Part shown: piece by piece, positions 1 through 5,022 of the stretch
Layout of the letters: every line of letters starts with the position of its first letter
How positions within the stretch are numbered: position 1 is the first letter of the stretch
Assembly: GCA_964617385.1 (NCBI GenBank)
Contig: CAZTYX010000119.1
Location: forward strand, 1 to 5,022
Source of the DNA: JADHMP01 sp964617385
GTDB taxonomy: Bacteria > Bacteroidota > Bacteroidia > Flavobacteriales > Flavobacteriaceae
DNA length: 5,022 nt
Reading direction: 5' to 3'
Made by a program: the position numbers and the translations under genes
Notes under the pieces: model-generated
Database searches by the model: none
What the model was told of the DNA's origin: nothing
Seen by the model: the letters and a program-made list of their open reading frames with translations, nothing else

Positions 1-311
1 AAAAAGATGCTGATACAACTTTCACCTCTTTGAAGGTAGATGGTGGTGCTTCAAACAATAATTTATTAATGCAAATCCAAGCTGATTTATTGCAAACTGA
101 AGTTATTCGCCCAGAAACAACAGAAACAACGGCCTTGGGGGCCGCCTTCTTTGCGGGACTGGCGATAGGTTATTGGCAAAATATAGAGCGTCTAAAAGAC
201 ATCTGGAAAAAAGACAGCAGTTTTATTCCTAAATCAGATCCACAAACAAAAAAAATTCTATCACAGTGGGCTGCTCGTGTACCCAAAGCTTTAAAAACCG
301 CAAATGAATAG
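1..311 (+). CDS. glpK: Glycerol kinase, C-terminal part (5' end outside the window)
   Basis: Glycerol kinase phosphorylates glycerol with ATP to give sn-glycerol 3-phosphate in the cytoplasm. Only about the last 102 residues are present; the frame is open from base 3 and ends at TAG 309-311. It shows the FGGY-kinase nucleotide-binding motif KVDGGASNNNLLMQIQADLL (from base 33) followed by the family's C-terminal block TTALGAAFFAGLAIGYW (about 127-177), matching the usual TALGAAYLAGLAVGFW type. The TTG at 30-32 lies inside the conserved motif and is an internal leucine, not a start. The extreme C-terminus (WAARVPKALKTANE) departs from the usual AVERSKGW-like ending, within normal variation for the family. 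The following gene, glpD, starts inside this one (8-nt overlap), so the two are surely one transcript and probably translationally coupled. Another FGGY sugar kinase is possible in principle, but the glpD/glpF neighbours settle it. Confidence 0.95.
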   Translation, partial: KDADTTFTSLKVDGGASNNNLLMQIQADLLQTEVIRPETTETTALGAAFFAGLAIGYWQNIERLKDIWKKDSSFIPKSDPQTKKILSQWAARVPKALKTANE

Positions 312-1851
312 AGCTGAAAACCTTACCTATGTTAAGACTAGAGAAAAGGCCTGGGATATAGTGGTTGTTGGTGGTGGTGCTTCTGGATTAGGAATTGCTC
401 TAGATGCCGCCAGTAGGGGCTACAAAACACTGCTCATTGAAAAGTACGATTTTGCCAAAGGCACTTCCTCTCGCAGCACAAAACTTGTCCATGGCGGAGT
501 GCGATACCTTCAAAATGGAGACATCTCTTTAGTTCTTGAAGCACTTAAAGAACGTGGCATCATGCGCAAAAATGCGCCCCACTTGGTGCAAGACCTCAGT
601 TTTGTTATTCCCTCCTACGATTGGTGGAGTAGCCCATTTTATGGGTTGGGCTTAAAAGTATATGATATGATGGCTGGGAAATTGGGGTTGGGCCCTTCTA
701 CTATTTTAGGCAGAGAAGAAACCATTGACCATATACCTAATGTGAATACCGATGGACTTAGAGGGGGCGTTATTTATCACGACGGTCAATTTGACGATGC
801 CAGAATGGCGATAAGCTTAGCATTAACTGCTGAAAATCAAGGTGCCACACTGCTCAACTATGTTGCTTTAAAAGAATTAATTAAAGAAGATGATATTGTT
901 GTAGGATTAGTGGCCGAAGATCAAATGAATGGCGAAACATTTCAAGTTGATGCAAAAGTAGTCATCAATGCCACTGGTGTATTTTCAGACAAGATAATGC
1001 AAATGGACCTCCCCAACAGCAAACCTATGATTCGTCCAAGCCAAGGAGTACATTTGGTATTAGAAAAATCCTTTTTAAAAGGATCCTATGCCATCATGGT
1101 TCCACAAACCACTGATGGACGAGTGCTTTTTGCGGTGCCTTGGAATGACTATGTGGTGGTGGGCACCACAGACACTCCCATGGATATTGCCAAAGAAGAA
1201 CCCGTTGCTCTTGAAGAAGAAATCGAGTTTATCTTAACCAATGCCAGTGCTTATATGACCAAAAAACCCACCCGAAAGGATGTGAAAAGTATTTTTGCTG
1301 GCCTGCGTCCATTGGCAGCTTCTAGTGATAAAGAAAGTACAAAAGAAGTTTCGAGGCATCACAAAATCAAGGTAAGCACCAGTGGCTTAATTAGTGTTTT
1401 AGGCGGCAAGTGGACCACCTATAGAAAAATTGCAGAAGACGCTGTGAACACCGCCACCGTTGTGGGCGGTTTACCAGAACGAAAATGCAACACCGTTGAA
1501 CTGCCCATAAACGGATATGATTTAAACGCTGATTGGAAAGATCCCATGCACGTTTATGGCACCGACATAAAAAACATAAAAGCACTAAACTCTAAAGGAA
1601 ATGAATCGCTTTCTGATTTGTTTTATATCTCTAAAAACCAAATTATATGGGCCATTGAAAAGGAAATGGCCCTAACAATAGAAGATGTTTTAGCACGCCG
1701 CACGCGGGCTTTGTTTCTCGATGCTAAAGAAGCATTGCGCATTAGCCCCGAAGTGGCTACCATCATGCAAGAAAGGCTGGGCACTTCTGCAGCTTGGAAA
1801 ACCAAACAACTAAAAGAATTTAAACAAATTGCTAAAAATTATATATTATGA
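304..1851 (+). CDS. glpD: FAD-dependent glycerol-3-phosphate dehydrogenase (aerobic, quinone-linked)
   Basis: GlpD oxidises sn-glycerol 3-phosphate to dihydroxyacetone phosphate and passes electrons to the membrane quinone pool. The 515-residue product is close to the 501 of E. coli GlpD. The Rossmann FAD-binding motif DIVVVGGGASG is at residues 18-28, with the ribose-binding acidic residue E46 ending the second strand (LLIEK). The family signature GTSSRSTKLVHGGVRYL is at 53-69. Further conserved blocks are DGQFDDAR (about 160-167), AGLRPLA (about 332-338) and GGKWTTYRKIAEDA (about 367-380). A C-terminal DAO_C-type domain runs from about 390 and includes DVLARRTRALFLDA (about 461-474). No signal peptide or membrane segment is visible, as expected for a peripheral inner-membrane enzyme. 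The ATG at 304 overlaps the end of glpK; no Shine-Dalgarno precedes it, and no nearer ATG lies before the FAD motif. The stop TGA overlaps the glpF start. Confidence 0.97.
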   Translation: MNRAENLTYVKTREKAWDIVVVGGGASGLGIALDAASRGYKTLLIEKYDFAKGTSSRSTKLVHGGVRYLQNGDISLVLEALKERGIMRKNAPHLVQDLSFVIPSYDWWSSPFYGLGLKVYDMMAGKLGLGPSTILGREETIDHIPNVNTDGLRGGVIYHDGQFDDARMAISLALTAENQGATLLNYVALKELIKEDDIVVGLVAEDQMNGETFQVDAKVVINATGVFSDKIMQMDLPNSKPMIRPSQGVHLVLEKSFLKGSYAIMVPQTTDGRVLFAVPWNDYVVVGTTDTPMDIAKEEPVALEEEIEFILTNASAYMTKKPTRKDVKSIFAGLRPLAASSDKESTKEVSRHHKIKVSTSGLISVLGGKWTTYRKIAEDAVNTATVVGGLPERKCNTVELPINGYDLNADWKDPMHVYGTDIKNIKALNSKGNESLSDLFYISKNQIIWAIEKEMALTIEDVLARRTRALFLDAKEALRISPEVATIMQERLGTSAAWKTKQLKEFKQIAKNYIL

Positions 1852-2594
1852 TTGAAATGCATCCTTATTTATCTGAATTTATTGGCACAGCCGTTTTGCT
1901 CCTTTTAGGGGCTGGTGTGGTGGCCAATGTGAGTTTAAAAAAGACGTATGGCGAAAATCAGAGTGCCCTGGTGTTAATTACCGCAGCCTGGGGATTTGCT
2001 GTTTTTGTTGGGGTTTATATATCTTCTCAATCGAGTGGCGCTCACTTAAATCCAGCGGTTACTATTGGTTTGGCGTTGGTTCAAAAATTTTCATGGCACT
2101 TGGTGCCTGGTTATGTTGTGGCACAGATTGGTGGTGCCATGTTGGGTAGTTGGTTGGCGTATTTAACATATCGCGATCACTATAGAGAAACCACCGATGA
2201 AGGAACGGTTAGAGGTACTTTTTGTACTGCACCGGCCATTAGAAACTTCAAAAATAACTTGCTCAGTGAAGCGGTTGGTACTTTTGTATTGGTTTTTGGT
2301 GCACTCAACATTGCAAGTCCAAACATTGCTATAGCAGGTATGGACGTTGAGAATTTTGGATTAGGGGCTTTGGATGCCCTACCGGTTGGTATTTTGGTTT
2401 GGGTAATCGGTATGAGCTTGGGAGGCGCCACTGGGTATGCCATTAATCCCGCACGTGACTTTGGTCCTCGATTGATGTACCAACTTCTACCAAGAAAAAA
2501 CAAAAACGCCGACTGGAGCTACAGTTGGGTGCCCATTGTGGGACCACTAGTTGGCGCTGCCCTAGCAGCAGGTGTTTTTCTTTGCTTAAATTAA
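1848..2594 (+). CDS. glpF: Glycerol uptake facilitator (aquaglyceroporin)
   Basis: GlpF is a channel of the major intrinsic protein family that lets glycerol diffuse across the inner membrane; GlpK then traps it as glycerol 3-phosphate. The 248-residue product has the hydrophobic pattern of six membrane helices. The two half-helix NPA motifs are SGAHLNPAVT (N68-P69-A70) and YAINPARDFGPR (N200-P201-A202). The Asp after NPAR (D204) is typical of glycerol-conducting members rather than strict water channels. Aligned by eye with E. coli GlpF, the selectivity filter is W48, G188, Y197 and R203, against W48, G191, F200 and R206 in E. coli, so only Phe to Tyr differs. The start ATG overlaps the glpD stop as ATGA; a second ATG at 1857 (residue 4) is also possible. 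It is the last gene of the glp operon and ends 7 nt before the convergent rny stop. Confidence 0.96.
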   Translation: MIEMHPYLSEFIGTAVLLLLGAGVVANVSLKKTYGENQSALVLITAAWGFAVFVGVYISSQSSGAHLNPAVTIGLALVQKFSWHLVPGYVVAQIGGAMLGSWLAYLTYRDHYRETTDEGTVRGTFCTAPAIRNFKNNLLSEAVGTFVLVFGALNIASPNIAIAGMDVENFGLGALDALPVGILVWVIGMSLGGATGYAINPARDFGPRLMYQLLPRKNKNADWSYSWVPIVGPLVGAALAAGVFLCLN

Positions 2595-2650
2595 AACGAC
2601 GTTATTTGGCCACGTTCACTGAACGTGTTTCCCGAATAACAGTAACTTTT
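2591..2650. terminator. Likely bidirectional terminator between convergent glpF and rny
   Basis: An inner hairpin has a perfect 7-bp stem (CACGTTC 2611-2617 with GAACGTG 2621-2627) and a 3-nt loop. It sits inside an outer stem pairing 2601-2609 with 2632-2640. The outer stem is 9 bp including one G-U in the + transcript, and 8 of 9 in the - transcript. On the - strand the structure is followed by GTCG and then TTTTAATTT (2596-2588), which suits rny termination. On the + strand the T-run is weaker (TTTT 2647-2650). The whole structure lies over the last 12 codons and stop of rny, so it is coding as well. Termination is inferred from structure alone. Confidence 0.6.
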
Positions 2651-4164
2651 ACTTGACCGGGATACGTCATATCAGTTTGTATTTTTTGCGAAATCTCAAA
2701 GGATAATTGAGCGGCATGATCATCACTCACCTTATCACTTTCAACAAACACACGCAACTCTCTTCCCGCCTGAATAGCATAGGCTTTATTGACTCCATCA
2801 AAATTTTGTGCAATGTTTTCAAGGTCTTTTAGACGTTGAACATAACTTTCTAAAACTTGACGTCGAGCTCCAGGACGAGCGCCCGAAATGGCATCACAAA
2901 CTTGTATGATGGGAGATAAAAGAGAAGTCATTTCAATTTCATCATGATGCGCCCCAATGGCGTTACACACTTCTGCTTTTTCGCCATATTTTTCGGCCCA
3001 TTCCATACCCAATAAAGCATGTGGAGTTTCTGTCTCTTCTTCAGGCACTTTGCCAATGTCGTGAAGCAAACCAGCACGCTTGGCCATCTTGGCATTCAAC
3101 CCGAGTTCTGAGGCCATCACACCACACAACTTGGCCACCTCCCTAGAGTGTTGCAATAAGTTTTGCCCATAGGAAGAACGATATTTCATACGACCAACCA
3201 CTTTGACAAGTTCTGGATGAAGGCCATGAATTCCGAGGTCTATAATAGTTCTTTTTCCGACTTCAATAATTTCATTTTGAATTTGCTTTTGGGTTTTCTT
3301 TACCACTTCTTCAATTCGTGCAGGGTGAATGCGCCCATCACTCACCAAACGATGCAATGACAGTCGTGCAATTTCTCTACGCACAGGATCAAAACAAGAT
3401 AAAATGATGACCTCTGGAGTGTCATCAACAATTACCTCAACCCCTGTCTCTGCCTCTAACGCTCGAATGTTTCGGCCTTCTCTTCCAATAATTCTACCCT
3501 TAACATCGTCAGATTCTAAGTTAAAAACTGAGACGCAGTTTTCGACCGCCTCTTCAGTACCAATGCGCTGGATGGTATTAATAATAATTTTCTGAGCCTC
3601 TTGTTGAACGGTGAGTTTAGCTTCTTCCAAGCTGTTTTGTACAAAAGCCATTGCCTCAACCTTAGCCTTTTCTTTGAGCGATTCTACTAGGGCCTCTTTG
3701 GCTTCTTCTGCCGATAAATTGGAGAGTGTTTCCAGACGCTCCACCTGAATTTGATGCTGAGCTTCTAGGGCTTCTGTTTTGCGATTTATCTGTTCAATCT
3801 TTTGGTCTAAGGTTTTGCTTTTCTGCTCATATTTTCGGGATTGCTCACTGGCTTTTTTCATTTCGTGATTTACCACTTTTTCTTTTTCACGAACTTTGTT
3901 TTCTACCGCAACAATTTTCTTTTCACGTTCCAGAATCACTTTTTCATGCTCAGACTTTAATTCAATGAAACGTTCTTTGGCTTGAAGCATTTTTTCTTTC
4001 TTAAGACTTTCTGCATCTGCATGGGCTTTTTTACGAATTTGTTTGGCATCTGACAAAGCCTTTTCCATAAGTTTTTTTGCTTTTTGATTACGAAAAATTA
4101 AGCTTAAACCGAAGCCTAATAAAACACCTCCAAGAGACAAAATGATATATAAACTATTTTCCAT
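2602..4164 (-). CDS. rny: Ribonuclease Y, membrane-anchored endoribonuclease
   Basis: RNase Y is a 5'-end-sensitive endoribonuclease that starts mRNA decay and processes structured RNAs while tethered to the inner membrane. The 520-residue length equals that of B. subtilis RNase Y. In order: one N-terminal membrane helix (about 5-23), then basic residues (RNQKAKK); a long charged coiled coil rich in Glu, Lys and Ala (about 28-200); a KH domain with GRIIGREGRNIRALEAETG from residue 223; and an HD phosphohydrolase domain with HSREVAKLCG starting at H339 and LLHDIGK with H368-D369. That HD pair falls at the same positions as the catalytic pair of B. subtilis RNase Y. The C-terminus (IRETRSVNVAK) is the conserved family ending. 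No Shine-Dalgarno precedes the ATG; upstream is only A/T, and the 3' end of the putative 6S RNA is 17 nt away. Expression may therefore depend on read-through from zapA and the RNA. Its 3' end doubles as a terminator hairpin. Confidence 0.97.
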   Translation of the reverse strand: MENSLYIILSLGGVLLGFGLSLIFRNQKAKKLMEKALSDAKQIRKKAHADAESLKKEKMLQAKERFIELKSEHEKVILEREKKIVAVENKVREKEKVVNHEMKKASEQSRKYEQKSKTLDQKIEQINRKTEALEAQHQIQVERLETLSNLSAEEAKEALVESLKEKAKVEAMAFVQNSLEEAKLTVQQEAQKIIINTIQRIGTEEAVENCVSVFNLESDDVKGRIIGREGRNIRALEAETGVEVIVDDTPEVIILSCFDPVRREIARLSLHRLVSDGRIHPARIEEVVKKTQKQIQNEIIEVGKRTIIDLGIHGLHPELVKVVGRMKYRSSYGQNLLQHSREVAKLCGVMASELGLNAKMAKRAGLLHDIGKVPEEETETPHALLGMEWAEKYGEKAEVCNAIGAHHDEIEMTSLLSPIIQVCDAISGARPGARRQVLESYVQRLKDLENIAQNFDGVNKAYAIQAGRELRVFVESDKVSDDHAAQLSFEISQKIQTDMTYPGQVKVTVIRETRSVNVAK

Positions 4165-4181
4165 TTTTTTAAAATTAAAAA

Positions 4182-4343
4182 TGCCTGTATTAGCAAAGGT
4201 TTTTTGTATAAACTCCTAAAAAACAGGTTTGTGGCTACCCAACTGATCAAGGATCTGTCTAAAACAGCTTGCTTTTACAATCGAAACTCACCACTTTTAA
4301 ATAAAAACTCGTTGAGTTTATCAAAAAAAACTAATACAGGCAG
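4182..4343 (-). ncRNA. ssrS: Putative 6S RNA (6S-Flavo type) between zapA and rny
   Basis: The 207-nt gap between zapA and rny folds into a long rod. A perfect 12-bp terminal stem pairs 4182-4193 with 4331-4342. Inside it, 4200-4206 pairs with 4322-4328 and 4208-4215 with 4314-4321. A 4-bp helix joins 4231-4234 to 4291-4294. An apical hairpin pairs 4248-4251 with 4268-4271 and 4255-4258 with 4264-4267, with a 5-base loop. Between these lies a large unpaired, A/U-rich centre, which is the 6S layout (closing stem, bubble, apical stem). The - strand is preferred because both flanking genes run that way and the 3' arm is followed by U5-AA-U4 (4181-4171), while the + reading lacks a T-run. 6S RNA binds the housekeeping RNA polymerase and mimics an open promoter; ssrS lies next to zapA in gammaproteobacteria. 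The identity is inferred from structure, size (about 162 nt) and position. A cis-acting rny leader is the main alternative. Confidence 0.62.
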
Positions 4344-4349
4344 TATTGT

Positions 4350-4355
4350 ATTATA
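4350..4355 (-). promoter_or_regulatory. Possible -10 element for the putative 6S RNA
   Basis: The - strand reads TATAAT at 4355-4350, placing a start at about 4344-4343, just before the first base of the 12-bp terminal stem. That spacing is suggestive. However, the region is very A/T-rich, no good -35 or TTG element is visible at the right distance, and it does not match the Bacteroidota TAnnTTTG consensus. The RNA could instead be cut from a zapA transcript. Confidence 0.25.
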
Positions 4356-4371
4356 ATATAAATAAAGAACG

Positions 4372-4674
4372 TTAATAGGCTGCCATATGAACCTCAATTA
4401 AATCGATTAACGCCGCCGCTTTTTCTTGCGTTTCATCTTGATCAGATGGGCGCAGCGCAGCCGATTCTTGTTGTTCAATTTGCGCAGCATATTGAAGGGC
4501 ACACATTGCTAAAACATCTTGTTTATCTTGTACTGCATAGCTTTCTTCCAACTTTTTAATGGTGGCTTCTATCCGCTTAGCCGAATTTCGCAAAGAGGCT
4601 TCTTGATGGTCTTTGATGGTTAGTGGATAGACCCGATTTGCTATGGTCAATTTTATTTTTAACTCGTTATGCAT
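4372..4674 (-). CDS. zapA: Cell division protein ZapA
   Basis: ZapA is a small cytoplasmic protein that binds FtsZ and bundles or cross-links its filaments in the division ring. The 100-residue product (E. coli ZapA is 109) starts with the family's beta-hairpin region LKIKLTIANRVYPLTI (about 5-20). Next comes the helix ASLRNSAKRIEATIKKLEE and the characteristic KQDVLAMCALQYAAQ block (about 51-65). The C-terminal part is a helix rich in Gln, Glu and Ala, suited to a coiled coil. No Shine-Dalgarno is seen. It begins 6 nt after the stop of the upstream coiled-coil gene, so both are one operon, and the putative 6S RNA begins about 28 nt after its stop. The protein is divergent enough that the call rests on the central block, the size and the gene order together. 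Confidence 0.88.
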   Translation of the reverse strand: MHNELKIKLTIANRVYPLTIKDHQEASLRNSAKRIEATIKKLEESYAVQDKQDVLAMCALQYAAQIEQQESAALRPSDQDETQEKAAALIDLIEVHMAAY

Positions 4675-4680
4675 TTATTT

Positions 4681-4977
4681 TTATACGACTTCAGAAAGCT
4701 GGTCTATACAAGCGTCAACTTCCTTTATTAAACGATTTAGTTTGTTTTTTGCAATGTTTTTACCCTCATTACTGCCCAGTAAATTGTTTGCAATGGTTAA
4801 GGATTTGTTATGCTCTTTGTATTCCGAAAGAGTTGCTACAACCTTTTGATGCTCGCTTTTAAGCTGTTCATTTTCGGAGGTGAGCTGCGAAATAGTCAAG
4901 TGTTGTGCTTTTAGTTTATTGAGTAATTCAATAATTTTTTGCTCTAATAGTACCATTGAATTTCGCTTGGCATACAT
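4681..4977 (-). CDS. Small coiled-coil protein upstream of zapA (ZapB-like, function unproven)
   Basis: The 98-residue product is predicted to be almost wholly helical. It has leucine/isoleucine heptads from about residue 9 to 62 (for example LLEQKIIELLNKLKAQ and ISQLTSENEQLKSEHQK) and a distinct C-terminal motif, NKLNRLIKEVDACIDQLSE (about 78-96). From memory, similar endings (INELVREIDKCIALL) occur in Bacteroidota proteins encoded beside zapA. No signal peptide, membrane segment or enzymatic motif is visible. It lies 6 nt upstream of zapA on the same strand, so a role with ZapA at the division site, like that of ZapB, is a reasonable inference, but any short coiled coil resembles ZapB. The start is uncertain: ATG at 4977 gives 98 residues, while the ATG at 4956 (MVLLEQKI, 91 residues) begins right at the coiled coil and leaves a more normal leader after the candidate promoter. 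Confidence 0.8.
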   Translation of the reverse strand: MYAKRNSMVLLEQKIIELLNKLKAQHLTISQLTSENEQLKSEHQKVVATLSEYKEHNKSLTIANNLLGSNEGKNIAKNKLNRLIKEVDACIDQLSEVV

Positions 4978-4989
4978 AGTAATTGGTCA

Positions 4990-5017
4990 CAATATTACTA
5001 TCAACAAACTTACACAA
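4990..5017 (-). promoter_or_regulatory. Candidate Bacteroidota-type promoter for the coiled-coil gene and zapA
   Basis: The - strand has TTG at 5017-5015, a 17-nt spacer, and TAATATTG at 4997-4990. This is one base off the Bacteroidota -7 consensus TAnnTTTG, with a suitable distance to a -33 TTG. Initiation would be near 4985. It would drive the coiled-coil gene and zapA, and possibly the RNA and rny by read-through. The element is short and the region A/T-rich, so a chance match is possible. Confidence 0.4.
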
Positions 5018-5022
5018 TCCCA

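Noticed and set aside
30..32. TTG as a start codon giving a separate 93-residue protein
   Set aside because: It lies inside the conserved glycerol kinase motif (LKVDGGA), and the frame stays open back to the window edge, so this is the tail of a gene cut by the window.
1391..1805. Two - strand frames within glpD (1391-1585, 1623-1805)
   Set aside because: They lie inside well-conserved GlpD sequence and are rich in Arg, Cys and Trp with no motif, so they are shadows.
2180..2503. 107-residue open frame on the - strand opposite glpF
   Set aside because: It lies wholly antisense to the conserved GlpF sequence, has no recognisable domain, and its composition follows from the opposite codons.
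2611..2627. Near-perfect 17-bp palindrome read as a regulator binding site
   Set aside because: It sits at the 3' ends of two convergent genes, inside a larger stem followed by a T-run, so a terminator explains it better than an operator.
3163..3968. Three open frames on the + strand opposite rny (3163-3360, 3329-3595, 3726-3968)
   Set aside because: They are antisense to the KH, HD and coiled-coil regions of RNase Y, overlap or are low in complexity, and show no family motifs.
4182..4343. The same structured RNA read on the + strand
   Set aside because: The helices would also form, but the + strand reading has no T-run after the terminal stem and opposes both neighbouring genes.
4623..4862. 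Two overlapping + strand frames opposite zapA and the coiled-coil gene
   Set aside because: They are rich in Phe, Leu and Cys as expected from the antisense of Lys/Glu-rich coiled coils; the - strand genes have family support.

Overview
The window looks like an ordinary chromosomal stretch from an AT-rich member of the Bacteroidota (Flavobacteriia or a relative). The evidence is the gene order coiled-coil gene, zapA, structured RNA, rny; the lack of Shine-Dalgarno-like sequences before the start codons; and a plausible Bacteroidota-type promoter (TTG, 17 nt, TAATATTG) at the right edge. The phylum call is inference from gene order and style, not from a marker gene.

Left half (+ strand, 1-2594): a glycerol utilisation operon. 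It holds the 3' end of glpK (glycerol kinase), complete glpD (FAD glycerol-3-phosphate dehydrogenase) and complete glpF (aquaglyceroporin). glpK and glpD overlap by 8 nt, and glpD and glpF by 4 nt (ATGA). Together the products take in glycerol (GlpF), phosphorylate it (GlpK) and oxidise it to dihydroxyacetone phosphate, passing electrons to the quinone pool (GlpD). The operon start and any upstream regulator lie outside the window.

Junction (2591-2650): glpF and rny converge with only 7 nt between their stop codons. A long two-part stem-loop covers the last twelve codons and the stop of rny and probably terminates transcription in both directions.

Right half (- strand, 2602-4977): reading leftward from the right edge, a candidate promoter, a 98-aa coiled-coil protein, zapA (FtsZ-ring associated protein), a 207-nt intergenic region with a strongly structured RNA, and rny (RNase Y, 520 aa). 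The RNA has a 12-bp perfect terminal stem, further nested helices, an open centre, an apical hairpin and a U-tract. I read it as a 6S RNA (the Bacteroidota 6S-Flavo type), which would fit the zapA-6S linkage known in gammaproteobacteria.

I see no mobile element, CRISPR array, tRNA, rRNA or defence system. The most interesting part is the zapA-RNA-rny intergenic region and its possible alternative pairings.
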